From assembly GCA_963695505.1 (NCBI GenBank), contig CAVOGX010000012.1, positions 138,098-202,097 on the forward strand: 64,000 nucleotides of DNA. Reading direction: 5' to 3'. The stretch comes from JACSRF01 sp963695505 (GTDB lineage Bacteria; Chloroflexota; Anaerolineae; Promineifilales; Promineifilaceae). The position numbers and the translations under genes are program-made. Under the pieces are notes generated by a model that had not been told where the DNA came from, did not search any database, and saw only the letters and a list, made by a program, of their open reading frames with translations. Numbering within the stretch: position 1 is the stretch's first letter; every line of letters begins with the position of its first letter. Below are positions 27,890 to 37,727 of this stretch, piece by piece.

Positions 27890-28474
27890 TTAAGCTTGCC
27901 GGCGACGGTGTACGAGAACGAAACTGATCCCTGCCAATAATAACAGGCTCATACCAATTGGTAAGAAGGTGTTGGTAGTTGTCACATCAATCTGTTGCAA
28001 TTGAATGGCTGTAGGGCCAGTGCCTGATTGAATATTACCAAAACTCATATTTGAGTTAATAAAAAGCAAATTACGGATAGGGGCAGTTAATGTATCAGGG
28101 GGTGTATTTACTGACCCCGCACCCCATTGAACATACAAGCACACATAATCAGTGCCATCAGGCGAAGTTAGACCCCCTAACAATAAATCATCTGTTAACC
28201 AGGGATCAGCAAACCGCCCAGCATTCGCGGGATCATATCCTGCATCCCCTTCGCCAGGAACAACAATTGTGGCATAAATCTCATCCCCAATAATTGCTCC
28301 GCTAGCATCACAATTGATAGCATAGATATTTGCTCCGTTTGTCCATGGCAAATCGCTATCTCCGTCACCTGGCAATCCGTCAAACAGACGTCCAGAAACA
28401 CCAGTATGGGCATATGCTGGTAGTACAACAATTAAAAGCATTATTACAGCTATGAGAATTGCATGTTTTTTCAT
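27890..28474 (-). CDS. Secreted protein with C-terminal sorting-like signal
   Basis: 194 residues. Start at 28474 with GGAGATCAAA before it. A signal peptide (cleavage near AYAHTG) is followed by an acidic, Gly/Asp/Pro-rich domain I do not recognise. The C-terminus has FLPIG, then a hydrophobic helix, then HRRRQA. That arrangement resembles a sortase-type cell-wall sorting signal with an FLPxG-like motif. No sortase gene is in this window, so the anchoring is inference; a plain C-terminal membrane anchor is the alternative. Confidence 0.65.
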   Translation of the reverse strand: MKKHAILIAVIMLLIVVLPAYAHTGVSGRLFDGLPGDGDSDLPWTNGANIYAINCDASGAIIGDEIYATIVVPGEGDAGYDPANAGRFADPWLTDDLLLGGLTSPDGTDYVCLYVQWGAGSVNTPPDTLTAPIRNLLFINSNMSFGNIQSGTGPTAIQLQQIDVTTTNTFLPIGMSLLLLAGISFVLVHRRRQA

Positions 28475-28625
28475 TTTGATCTCCAATTTCTTTTCATTGA
28501 TCGCATCTTGTAAATAAATTATATGTTGACGAATGGAATTTATTGGTTAGAAATTGGTTATGATTGGGGGCATGGAAAGTGGATGATCTTATTATGATGT
28601 CAATTTTACGGTAAAGGAGCAGGCC

Positions 28626-29084
28626 ATGATACAGGTTGGAGATATGGTGCCAGATTTTGCGCTGGTGTCGGATGAAGGTAAGACAATAAAGCTGGCAGAT
28701 TTGCGGGGGAAGCAAGTTGTGTTGTTTTTCTACCCCAAAGCGGGAACCTCAGGCTGCACCACCCAGGCGTGTGGCTTTCGGGACAGCTTTCCCGTCATTG
28801 AGGCAGCTAACGCCACGGTGTTGGGCATCAGCCCTGATGAACCGGCGAAGCTGGCTAAGTGGAAGGCGAAAGAAAATTTACCCTACACTCTCCTTTCAGA
28901 TCCTGATCACGCGGTGGCCGAAGCCTACGGCGTGTGGGGGGAGAAGAAGATGTACGGTAACACCTACATGGGTATCATTCGCAGCCATTTTGTGATTGAT
29001 GCAGAGGGCACGCTGGCCGACGCGCAGGTGAAAATCAGCCCCAAGGACAGCGTGGCGAAGGCAGTAAAGTTTCTTGGGCAGTAG
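28626..29084 (+). CDS. bcp: Thioredoxin-dependent peroxiredoxin (Bcp/PrxQ)
   Basis: 152 residues. The peroxidatic Cys is in AGTSGCTTQAC and the second Cys five residues later is the usual resolving Cys of Bcp/PrxQ. YGVWGEKKMYGNTYMGIIRS is the family's second hallmark. It reduces hydroperoxides in the cytoplasm using thioredoxin. AAGGAG precedes the ATG. It is a single-gene unit convergent with a large glycosyltransferase gene. Confidence 0.95.
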   Translation: MIQVGDMVPDFALVSDEGKTIKLADLRGKQVVLFFYPKAGTSGCTTQACGFRDSFPVIEAANATVLGISPDEPAKLAKWKAKENLPYTLLSDPDHAVAEAYGVWGEKKMYGNTYMGIIRSHFVIDAEGTLADAQVKISPKDSVAKAVKFLGQ

Positions 29085-29093
29085 CAATTACGA

Positions 29094-32000
29094 TTAACGG
29101 GTGAGGGCGAGCAGAGGAACGCGGTTTTCAGGATAGGGAGAAAGGGAATGGTTAACGGCCGTTCCGCTCACAGCCGTCAACTGCGGAAACCGATCCCCCA
29201 AATTCTCATACCAGCCCACCAAAACCTGGTACTCACCCGGCGCCAGGGATGAAAGGTCCAGCGTCACGGCATCCGGCACAATTTCTGCGGGCAGCCATTG
29301 GCTGGTGGGGTAGCTATTATCCTGGGGCATGGCATCATTTTGGACCACAAGCTGCCCCCGTGCGTCCAGTACGTGCACAAAGCGCGTGTAATTGGTGGTC
29401 AAAGCCGCCAATGCTTCCCAGTAAAGCGTCAGGGTAACGGCCGTTTCTGTTTGCGCCAGGTTATAACCATGCAATTGTATGACTGGGGTTTCATTGGCCA
29501 GGAAAACGGCCGTTTCCGCCACCATTTCCGCGGGTAGGGCAAACTGGCGCGCATACGCCGCAAAGGTCCACACGGAGCCCACCCGTTGCACCGTTCCCAG
29601 CCGGCGATACAACACCGTCGCTCCGCCAATCTCATACAATTGCACCATCAGCACTGCCCGTTCCGGCAAACTCTCGGGCAGCCGGAGAGATAGCCAATCA
29701 TGCACCCACTGTCCCGGAGGCCACAAGCCGCTGGGTAAAAAACCATACCCCGGCTGCGCGTCAAAATGGGTCACAAGGTTTCCCGCCTCATCCAAAACGC
29801 GCAGCGACACATTGTAATTTCGGGCTAAAGGCTGCGCTGTTGCCCAGCGCAAGCGTGCCGACCACAATCCATCTTGAGCCACGAACTGGGTCAATTCTAC
29901 AGCCAACTCCCCTGCGTCAGCCATTTCTGGGGCAGCCACCACGCGCACAGGCCGCAAAAAGAGATCTCCGCGAGGCTGGCCAGAAGGCGTCAGCGCCGCA
30001 GATTCTTGTAATTCTCCCACGCGCAAACGCGGTACGTACAAGCCGGGCGGCGCATTTTCGGGGATGGCCAGATGGTACTCCAAAAATGGTTCCTGAGGAG
30101 CGGGTGCTGCTTGGGTCATGGGAAAAGCATCTGCTTCCTCCCAGCGCAGCGCTGCCGGGGTCAGCAGGGCCACTTCCGTATTGAACCCTGCCAATCCGCT
30201 GGCGGCTAGTTGCACAGTCAGCGTCTCGCCCGGCGCCAGGGTCTCCCGATCGTAGCGGTATTCTTGCAGCTTTCCGCCATTTGCAAAGGGAACACCCTGA
30301 GGTGCGTGATGCAAATAGCCCATTTGGGCAAAATCCCAGGTCAAATCGGTGTCCGGCAGTTCGTGGCGCGGCCAGAATTGGGCAGCCAGCGCCACCAGGA
30401 TCAGGCCAACCAGGGCCAGCACCCACCGCCGCCACAACGGCCGTTTCCGCGGCCAAACCAACCACACAGTCACCAGCAAAGCCACCAGCGATCCCCATTC
30501 CGCCGCCAGGCGCATGGGGGTACGCGCCAGGCGCAAAGTGACGGCATGAGTCCCTTGCGGCAGTTCCAGAGCAATGAGGCCGCTGCCCGGCGACGGCCGT
30601 ATTTCCACCGGCGCGCCGTCCACATCCGCCGCCCAGCCCGGCCAGGCCATCGTGGCAAATTGCACCATACTGGGCGAAACAGCCGTTACCCGCCACTCCT
30701 GCTCCGCTGTGGCAAACTGCACCAGTTCCGAATCCCCTAATTCTCCGGATAAGGCGCGCACCTGGTGCCGCTGCCCCGTGTTCAACCAACTGCCGGTGTA
30801 GGGGCGCGGCGTGACCGTGGATGGCAAATACTCCGCGCTGACCGTGGTGCCAATATTGCCGGTAAACCATTCGTACTGCGCCAGCTTTTCGGCCGTCACG
30901 TCGGCATCGGTTAATACCAGATGGTCGGTGCGCAGGGCGCCCAGCCCGCTGGCCGCCAGCAGCACAACCGCCATTGGGGCAATCGCCCGCTGCCACGGCA
31001 GCAGCGCCAGTCCACCCGCCGCCAGCGCCCCGGCAAAAGCCTGCACCGACAAAAAGCGCCACGGAAACTGGGTAAAGGGCAGCAAAGGCAAATGGTCCCA
31101 CAACGGCCGGGACAATGGCGTGATCATGAATGTGGCGACGAGCAAAGCGAGGGTGGTAAAAAGCAGGGGGGCAGAGGGGCGGGGGAGCCAGGAAGCCCGG
31201 GAGCTTTCTAACTCTTGCCTTTGTCCCTTTCTACCTTTGTTTCTTTGTAATAAAAATGCCAGCAAACCCAGAACGGCCGTTGCTGCCTGCACCAGCCCCA
31301 TACGAAACGCCTTACCGCCAGCCACGTCATACTCAAAGAAAAGGCTGCCCTGTACCAAATCCGCGCCGCGAAAATGATTGCTGTAATGGAAATACCCTTC
31401 CGTCACCGGGCCAAGCTGCGCCAGCGACTGCTCACCCAAGGCCGGCACAAAAAACCACGCCGCCAACGCCAGCCCCAACAGCAAAGATACCGCCAAAGGG
31501 AAAAGATTGGAGATTGGAGATTGGAGATTGGCCACTGACCATTGGCCATTGGCTTTTAACCATTTGAGCAGGATGTACAGCAGCAAAAAGGGCGAAAAAA
31601 TCAGCGCCGAGATATTGTGGCTCAACACCAACGCCGCATACGCCAATGCCAGCCCCGCTATCGCCCGCCGCTTGCTGTTGCCCGTACCCTGCACGTTTAT
31701 AACCGCATCGGCAGCTAGGATTACCCACGGATACCATGCCATAGCCCAAAACTCGGCTAGCGAATCCCCACGCACGTAGACGTTGACCATGTGGAAGGGG
31801 GCAAAGGTGTAGGCAACGGCCGTTACCGCTCCCACCCATGCGCTCCCCCACCAGCGCCGCGCCAGCCGGTACATCCCCCACGCGGCTGCCAGATAACCGG
31901 CTACTTGCGCGGCCTCAATCGCCCCCACGTAGCTGAAACCCAGAAAGCGGAAAACTGCCGCAATGTAAATGGAAAGCGGCGCATAAAAATTAAAGAAAGG

Positions 32001-32234
32001 GTACCCATAACCATAATTGGCGTCTGGCATCCAGCGCACCGGGAAATGGCCATCCCGCAGCGCCGTCTCCAACTGCTGCAAACGCTGCAGCAAGAAGGGG
32101 CTGTCGCCGCCCCCCCGGGTATTCAGCAGCCCTGGCTCGGCCAATAATGGCAAAGCGGCTGCCAGCGCTAAAAGGCCGACAGCCGCCACAAACCAATCAA
32201 TTCTCTTCCAGGTCAATTTGCTCACGTGAGACAT
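29094..32234 (-). CDS. Large GT-C-like membrane protein (6-PTPS-related family) with C-terminal beta domains
   Basis: 1046 residues, intact. About a dozen N-terminal membrane helices; RGGGDSPFLLQRLQQLE and RWMPDANYGYGYPFFNFYAP are typical of the 6-pyruvoyl-tetrahydropterin synthase-related membrane family, a misnamed group that resembles GT-C glycosyltransferases. The C-terminal third carries beta-sandwich modules (TRFVHVLDARGQLV, YPTSQWLPAEIVPD, GEYQVLVGWYENLG) shared with the proteins at 12184 and 34480. An in-frame heptamer tract (31503-31560) encodes part of a loop (NLQSPISNLF). It probably transfers or polymerises a lipid-linked sugar on the outer face; donor and acceptor are unknown. 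Confidence 0.75.
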   Translation of the reverse strand: MSHVSKLTWKRIDWFVAAVGLLALAAALPLLAEPGLLNTRGGGDSPFLLQRLQQLETALRDGHFPVRWMPDANYGYGYPFFNFYAPLSIYIAAVFRFLGFSYVGAIEAAQVAGYLAAAWGMYRLARRWWGSAWVGAVTAVAYTFAPFHMVNVYVRGDSLAEFWAMAWYPWVILAADAVINVQGTGNSKRRAIAGLALAYAALVLSHNISALIFSPFLLLYILLKWLKANGQWSVANLQSPISNLFPLAVSLLLGLALAAWFFVPALGEQSLAQLGPVTEGYFHYSNHFRGADLVQGSLFFEYDVAGGKAFRMGLVQAATAVLGLLAFLLQRNKGRKGQRQELESSRASWLPRPSAPLLFTTLALLVATFMITPLSRPLWDHLPLLPFTQFPWRFLSVQAFAGALAAGGLALLPWQRAIAPMAVVLLAASGLGALRTDHLVLTDADVTAEKLAQYEWFTGNIGTTVSAEYLPSTVTPRPYTGSWLNTGQRHQVRALSGELGDSELVQFATAEQEWRVTAVSPSMVQFATMAWPGWAADVDGAPVEIRPSPGSGLIALELPQGTHAVTLRLARTPMRLAAEWGSLVALLVTVWLVWPRKRPLWRRWVLALVGLILVALAAQFWPRHELPDTDLTWDFAQMGYLHHAPQGVPFANGGKLQEYRYDRETLAPGETLTVQLAASGLAGFNTEVALLTPAALRWEEADAFPMTQAAPAPQEPFLEYHLAIPENAPPGLYVPRLRVGELQESAALTPSGQPRGDLFLRPVRVVAAPEMADAGELAVELTQFVAQDGLWSARLRWATAQPLARNYNVSLRVLDEAGNLVTHFDAQPGYGFLPSGLWPPGQWVHDWLSLRLPESLPERAVLMVQLYEIGGATVLYRRLGTVQRVGSVWTFAAYARQFALPAEMVAETAVFLANETPVIQLHGYNLAQTETAVTLTLYWEALAALTTNYTRFVHVLDARGQLVVQNDAMPQDNSYPTSQWLPAEIVPDAVTLDLSSLAPGEYQVLVGWYENLGDRFPQLTAVSGTAVNHSLSPYPENRVPLLALTR
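31163..31206. repeat. Octamer tandem tract (GCTCCCCC-type, minus strand)
   Basis: Degenerate 8-bp units (GCTTCCTG, GCTCCCCC, GCCCCTCT) read on the minus strand inside the large membrane protein gene. Confidence 0.6.
31503..31560. repeat. Heptamer tract (GGAGATT then TTGGCCA types)
   Basis: Three to four copies of GGAGATT followed by 7-bp units TTGGCCA/CTGACCA, in frame inside the large membrane protein gene. Confidence 0.8.
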
Positions 32235-32267
32235 CCGCTTCTCACCACAAAGCGAATGCCTGATTAC

Positions 32268-33575
32268 CTACGCCCTGCGCAACACCACGAACAGCAGTAC
32301 GCCTAACAGCAGCACTGCGATAATCATCACCGCCAGCCCAGCCCAGGCAAAAGAGCTACCCCCATCTTCTGCCGCGGCATCGGGCGCTTGTGTGGGCACA
32401 ACGGCCGTTGGCAATTCCGTATTGCTGGCCACCGTATCCGGGCTGGATGTATCCGTACTGGTTATGTCTGCCCGGGGGCGCACCCGGCTGCCAAACTCCA
32501 GGCCCACCGTTTTGCCCTCTTCCACATTAATAGCGGCACTGCCGGCCGTCGTCATCTCCAGCGCGCCGGGCACAATTTGCGATACCTGGTACGTTCCCGC
32601 CGGAACTCCCTCAAAGCAAAAGGCGGTGTCTGTTCCGGCCGAAACGGCTTCGCCAACGCGCATCTCGGTGCTGGCTACGCTGAAAGTCACCCCAGCCATG
32701 TACCCCTCGTTGGGATCGCGTACGCCGTTGGCATTTTCATCGGCAAAGGCATTTACGCACACGCGCCCCCCGGTAGGCGTAGGCGATGGGGTAACGGTGG
32801 GCGTCTCGGTGGGCGTTGGCGTAAATTCAGGCGTAGGCGTTGCCGTTGGAGGCAGCGGCGTGTTGGTTGCTGGCGGGGGAGGTGGCGGCGTATTGGTAGG
32901 CGGCGGCCCGACTTCCACCAACTGCGCTGCATCATAATAGGTATCCAAAAATTTGTAGCATTGGTTGACGCCCTGCACCGCCCAATTGGCAGAGGTAAAG
33001 ACTGTCATTGTGCTGCCCGTGGCCGTAGCCTGCACCGAGAAGCGCACCCATTGATCGTGGGCATTTCCGGCTGCGCCCCACACTACGTCACCATCAGACC
33101 AGAGGCCGCTGCCGTTCGGGTCTATGCCGGCGCGAATGTTCATGTTTAAACCAGTGTACGAAGGAGCTGGCGCGCCTTCCATGGCCCCCCGGCCGCGGGC
33201 GTAAAAGGAGAACTCGTAAGTGGCTCCGGGGGTCACGCTGACGTTTTGCCACATGCCGGCTGACCAGGTATCCCAGTTGTTGCCAATGTACTGCGAGCTG
33301 CTGCCTTCATACACAAAGTCTGTGGCCTGCCCCCAACGCGGCAGCTTCCAGTAGCCGTTGGTGCAGTCGCCAAATTGGTCTGGGCTGCTTTCGCGGTGCC
33401 AGCGGATCCAATCTTGGGCGCCGCCGTTGTTGCTGGCCGGATAGGGCGGCTCAAAGCTCGGGTTTTTGAGGAGATTGGTACCTTGCGCCTGTACGGCCGT
33501 TTCCGGGGCGTTTGGTGTGGCAAAGAATAACAGCGCCACCATCGCGGCAAATAGAATAAAACTCGTTTTTCTCAT
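32268..33575 (-). CDS. Surface protein: signal peptide, carbohydrate-binding-like domain, Pro/Thr linker, SdrD-like domain, membrane anchor
   Basis: 435 residues. Signal peptide at the N-terminus; a domain opening NLLKNPSFEPPYPA, the usual start of CBM-like jelly rolls; a long Pro/Thr linker (TPTPEFTPTPTETPTV); a small SdrD B-like domain (NAFADENANGVRDPNEGYMAGV); and a C-terminal helix followed by LRRA. It lies next to a second protein with an SdrD-like domain. It is probably displayed on the cell surface and may bind a glycan made by the nearby enzymes; that role is inference. Confidence 0.75.
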   Translation of the reverse strand: MRKTSFILFAAMVALLFFATPNAPETAVQAQGTNLLKNPSFEPPYPASNNGGAQDWIRWHRESSPDQFGDCTNGYWKLPRWGQATDFVYEGSSSQYIGNNWDTWSAGMWQNVSVTPGATYEFSFYARGRGAMEGAPAPSYTGLNMNIRAGIDPNGSGLWSDGDVVWGAAGNAHDQWVRFSVQATATGSTMTVFTSANWAVQGVNQCYKFLDTYYDAAQLVEVGPPPTNTPPPPPPATNTPLPPTATPTPEFTPTPTETPTVTPSPTPTGGRVCVNAFADENANGVRDPNEGYMAGVTFSVASTEMRVGEAVSAGTDTAFCFEGVPAGTYQVSQIVPGALEMTTAGSAAINVEEGKTVGLEFGSRVRPRADITSTDTSSPDTVASNTELPTAVVPTQAPDAAAEDGGSSFAWAGLAVMIIAVLLLGVLLFVVLRRA

Positions 33576-33614
33576 AGCTTTACCTTTCCTAAACCATGAA
33601 CAATTGCTGATTGC

Positions 33615-34490
33615 TCATTTTATTTGCTTCCAAATTAGTAAGAATATCACACCCACCAGCAAGATCATAGCAACAAACCCCGCCGCCCAAAAGCCTGCGC
33701 CGGGATTCCACCCGGTAGTCGTGGGTTGAGGCGTGGGGTTTGCAGCCTGCGTGGGCGAATTTGCCGCTGGCGTAACGGCCGTTCCCCCTCCCGCCGGGCG
33801 CAAATAGCTGCCAAAGGCCAGTTGCGCCACGCTGCCCACTGATAAGCTTACTGCCCAATCCCCATCGGTAGTCAGCACTTCCTGGGGGTTGATGGAGCGG
33901 GTCACGTGATAAGCGCCGCCCCGCAGTCCCTCAATGCAGTACGGTTCAGAACTGCCGTTGGTAATGTAATTAGCGACAACGGCCGTTTCGTCATACACCG
34001 TAAAGGCTACTCCCGGGCGCAGCGCCTCCCCGGCATCGTACACGCCGTCCCGGTTCTGGTCGTTAAAGGCCAACAGACAAACGGCCGTGCGCGGCGGCAA
34101 AATCGTGGGGCGTGGCGTAGGCGGGGGCAGCGTGGCCGTCGGCACTGGGGGGGCGGTCGGGGTTGCCGGCGGCTCTACAATTCCCACGATTAGCAAATCT
34201 CCCGGGCGAATCAACGTATTTTCCGTCAGCCCCTCATTCAGCGCCAGAAGCTCGGCAAACAACAACCCGTGCCGCCCAGCAATGGCCCACAATGAATCAT
34301 TGGGCTGCACCACCGCATAAATGACGCCGTTGGCATCCGGCGTGGAGGTAGGCAGCGGCGGCTCTTGGGCCAGCGCCGGGGTGGCTAGCAAGAAAAGCAG
34401 CAAAAGTATTAAGATTAGAGATTGGAGATTAGAGATTGGTAGCGTTAATTGCCAATCTCCAATTTCCAATCTTCGTTTATTACTTATCAA
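33615..34490 (-). CDS. LysM and SdrD-like membrane-anchored surface protein
   Basis: About 292 residues: a hydrophobic export signal, a LysM domain (VIYAVVQPNDSLWAIAGRHG, then IRPGDLLIV) likely to bind peptidoglycan or chitin-like glycan, a Pro/Thr linker, an SdrD B-like domain (LAFNDQNRDGVYDAGEALRP), and a C-terminal helix. The likely start is TTG at 34490, overlapping the end of the upstream glycosyltransferase by 11 bases. The n-region of its signal peptide (KRRLEIGDWQLTLPISNLQS) is translated from a 7-bp repeat tract, so repeat expansion appears to have shaped the N-terminus. An ATG further upstream in frame (34532) is possible. Confidence 0.7.
   Translation of the reverse strand: MISNKRRLEIGDWQLTLPISNLQSLILILLLLFLLATPALAQEPPLPTSTPDANGVIYAVVQPNDSLWAIAGRHGLLFAELLALNEGLTENTLIRPGDLLIVGIVEPPATPTAPPVPTATLPPPTPRPTILPPRTAVCLLAFNDQNRDGVYDAGEALRPGVAFTVYDETAVVANYITNGSSEPYCIEGLRGGAYHVTRSINPQEVLTTDGDWAVSLSVGSVAQLAFGSYLRPAGGGTAVTPAANSPTQAANPTPQPTTTGWNPGAGFWAAGFVAMILLVGVIFLLIWKQIK
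34408..34475. repeat. Heptamer tract forming a signal-peptide start
   Basis: Units of the GGAGATT/AGAGATT type on one side and the complementary TCCAATC type on the other, so the tract is partly palindromic. It is translated as the N-terminus of the LysM protein. Confidence 0.75.
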
Positions 34491-36385
34491 TGTCCACTCT
34501 CCAGCTATCGCCTGCCCCACGGCCATTGCCATCCACTACCGGCAGGCGGTTTTGCCCGGCATCATACAAACCAATGAGCACATAATGCCCGGCCGGATCA
34601 AAGCCATCGGGCAAGGTCATGGTGCGCTGCTCTTGCAGTTGCAAACCCGGCCGCCACCATGCTGACGGCCAAAAACCGCCACCGGGCGGCGCATCGTCCT
34701 GAGCCACCAGCCCATCAGGGCCAATGACGTGGACAAAGGCGGTCAGCGGTTGGGATACGGCCGTTTCGGCCGTCCACACCACATTCACCTGCAAGGTCTC
34801 ATCATCATACAAGAGTGCCTGGGCAGCCTGCAAATACAGCACCCCGCCAAATGAAGCATTGCCAAAGGTGGCCTGCACCGGCAGGGGCCGCGCCTCCTGC
34901 ACCTGGTAGCGCACAAACAGCGGGTAAGCCTCTGGCTCCAAATCGCCCCGCGCCTGGGGGCCGGCCGCAACGCTCACCAATGCAGTCGGCGGAAATGCTG
35001 CCGCCACAAAATCCGTGGCAGCATAGGGCCACACAAACAGGTCGGACGGCAGCGGCAAGGGCGCGGGCAGCCCAGCGGCGGGTGTGAAGCGGCTCGCGTG
35101 GGGGGTTGTCACCAAAAAGGGCACTGCTGGCCAGCCGGACCAATACCGTTCATCCACAAAAATGGCGGCGTTGGGGTCAGCCCCATTTACATCCTCAGCC
35201 AGGGAGCGAGCCGCCGCCTCGAACAGGTAACTCGTATTGGGGTCTCTGCTGTAATTGACATAATCACGAACGGTAACGGCCGTACTTCCCACCAGCAGCA
35301 GCCCCACCCCCAGCGCCGCCAGCCAGGGTCTGCGCAGCCAATCGGCAATCTGAGACAGCCCCAGCGCCGGTAAAATAACCACGGCGGGCAGCACGCCTGC
35401 CGCCCGCAAAAAATGGGGGGTATCGGCCGCTAAAATCGTCGGCCCCAGCATGACCGCCACCCACAGCAGCAGCACCCCCGCCGCAGGCTGCCGCCAATGG
35501 CGCAAGCACCACACCACGCCCATGAGAAAAGGCAGGGCCATGAAAAGGTCAAATACGGGCCGGCCCGCCGGATTGTGGCGTAAAATAGTATCTCCGCGCC
35601 AGATGAACATGCCCAGCGCCGCCCCCGTCTGCCGCAGCAGCGTACCCCACAAATCGCCGCCGTTTACGGCCGTATTCAACATAGAAACCTGTCCGGTGCG
35701 CCCCAGCAAAATCTCTGGCTGTTGCACCACCAAAAGCGCCAGCGGCAGCAGGGAAACGGCCGTGCCCAGGGCGAAGAGAAAGAATCAGTAAGCGGTAAGC
35801 GGTAAGTAGCAAGCGGAAAGCGGCGCTGACGCCTGGCACCCAAAAACACCACAATCCCCACCAGCAAAAGCGGCGTAAAGCGCACCGCCAGGTAGGTGTA
35901 AAAGGCTGCGCCATACACCAATCCGGCTGCCAACCACAGCCAACCGTGGCGCAACGGTAAGCCCGCGTGCCCAGCCAAAAGGTCAGCCCCAGCAGCGGAG
36001 CCAGCAAAATGGCCCGCAGCCCAATGCGGCTCAGGTGCACAGGCCACAGGGTGATGGCCCACAGCGACGCCGCCAGCAGCCCCACGCGCTGCCCAAACCA
36101 CTCGCGCCCCAGCATATAGACCACCAGCGTGGTCAGGCTGCCCACCACCGCCGCCCCCAGGCGCACGGCCAACGCAGTGCGCCCAAGCAGGGCAATGGCC
36201 GCAGCGGTCAGGTAAATGTAAGCTGGTTCACGGCCGTTGTTGGCCGTGAAAAAGAGCGCATGTTCCCCATCCAGCACGCGCAGCGCGTCCAGGCCGTTAT
36301 ACGCTTCGTCCCGGTACAGACCGGGCGGCCAATCACCCAACTGCCAGAAGCGCAGGAAAACGGCCGTAGCCAGCACCAATAGCAA
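34480..36385 (-). CDS. GT39-like membrane glycosyltransferase, two or more frameshifts
   Basis: Reconstructed over frame breaks near 35950 and 35785. The N-terminus has the catalytic-loop pattern of ArnT/PMT enzymes (PPGLYRDEAYNGLDALRVL), followed by about ten membrane helices. The C-terminal part is the beta-sandwich module shared with the genes at 12184 and 29094 (TAFVHVIGPDGLVAQDDAPP, HYVLIGLYDAGQNRLPV). The second break lies in a heptamer tract at 35786-35822. The start is unclear: the frame is open upstream of ATG 36385 without a good start codon. It probably adds sugars from a polyprenyl carrier on the outer membrane face. Confidence 0.7.
35786..35822. repeat. Heptamer tract (AAGCGGT)n at a frame break
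   Basis: Five 7-bp units (AAGCGGT, AAGTAGC, AAGCGGA type) inside the GT39-like gene. The reading frame changes at this tract. Confidence 0.75.
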
Positions 36386-36432
36386 TAAAGCCCACCCAAC
36401 TTTGGTGAGCTTAAGTCTCGTCCCATATCCAT

Positions 36433-36500
36433 TCCTTGAGCTTGTCAGCCGGTCAGCGTGTCAGGCTGATTAGCTGAAAGGCTGATCTGGCTGAAATGCT
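36433..36500. repeat. Octamer tandem tract (GGCTGATN-type) between divergent genes
   Basis: Degenerate 8-bp units (CAGCGTGT, CAGGCTGA, TTAGCTGA, AAGGCTGA) fill most of the gap between the GT39-like gene and the GT4 gene. Confidence 0.65.
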
Positions 36501-36614
36501 TACAGCCATTTGTCAAAGCGGGGCAAGTATAGCAAAATAGCCCTGGAGCCTGCGTGAAGCCGCTCCCACAAACGATATGCAAACTCACCCACACGCAAAC
36601 TCACATACCCTTTT

Positions 36615-37727
36615 ATGCGCATCTTAATGCTCTCAAAGGCCTGCTTGGTCGGGTCATACCAACCAAAACTAGAAGAAATCGCCCGCTTCGACGACGTGGA
36701 GCTGCTGTCATTGTGCCGCCCTTCCTGGAACGATCCGGCGGGACCGGTGCAGCTGGAACGCAGCTCACACACCGGGCTATCGGCTGCTGGTTGATCCGAT
36801 TCGCTTTAATGGCCGTTACCACCTCCATTACTATCCACACTTGCCGCAGCGGCTGGCCGAGTTTCGGCCAGATATCGTGCACATTGACGAAGAACCGTAC
36901 AACCTGGCGACCTGGCTGGCGATGCGGCAGGCCAAAGCGGTCGGGGCCAAACGCTCTTTTTTACCTGGCAAAATTTGCACCGCCGCTACCCATTTCCGTT
37001 CAGCTTGCTGGAAAAGCAGGTGTTGAACGGGGTTGATTACGCCCTTATGGGCAACCAGGACGCGGCGTTCATGTGGCAAACAAAGGGGTATCGCGGCCCG
37101 CTGCGCGTTCTCCCGCAGTTTGGCGTGGACCCAGACCTTTACCAACCGCCGCCACGCAGGAACGCGACGTTTTTACCATCGGCTGCGCCAACCGGCGGCT
37201 GGTGCCGGAAAAAGGGGAGGACTTGTGCTGCAGGCGGCGGCCAAACTGCCCGGCATCTGGCAGCTTCACATTGCCGGGGAAGGTCCGGAACGGCCAGTAC
37301 TGCAAAAATTAGCCCATCAGTTAAACATTGCCGACCGGGTGCAGTTTGATGGTACTATTGCCTCGGGGCAGATGCCGCACTATTTGCAACAGCTGGATGT
37401 GCTGGTGCTGGCCTCGCGCACGCGCCCAACTGGAAAGAGCAGTTTGGCCGGGTGCTGGTCGAGGCGATGGCGTGTGAAATGGCCGTGATCGGCTCAGACA
37501 GCGGCGAAATTCCCTACGTTATTGGCGACGCCGGGCTGATTTTCCCGGAAGATGACGCCGTCGCCCTGCATGACCACCTGCTGCGGCTGATGCAGTCGCC
37601 CGATGAAAGAAAAACATTCGGCCAAAAGGGTCGCCAGCGCGTGCTAGCCCATTACACCCAGGCCCAAATTGCCGCCCAAACCGTCGCCGTTTACCGTGAA
37701 ATGTTCAACGCGCAGCAAACCGTATGA
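36615..37727 (+). CDS. GT4-family glycosyltransferase, about five frameshifts
   Basis: Reconstructed as about 370 residues. N-terminal Rossmann half: MRILMLSKACLVGSYQPKL, then FRPDIVHIDEEPYNLATWLA. C-terminal half: RRLVPEKGEDLVLQAAAKL, LHIAGEGPERPVLQKLA, and EQFGRVLVEAMACEMAVIGS followed by SGEIPYVIGDAGL, the typical GT4 nucleotide-sugar site. Breaks occur near 36777, 36966, 37160, 37205 and 37435. It is a cytoplasmic sugar transferase for glycan assembly. Its stop overlaps the next start (ATGA). Five breaks in 1.1 kb suggest either poor local assembly or a decaying gene. Confidence 0.75.

Noticed and set aside
29917..31101. 394-codon open frame on the minus strand
   Set aside because: It is a shifted reading of the intact 1046-residue membrane protein gene, with Gly/Ala/Arg bias and no domain.
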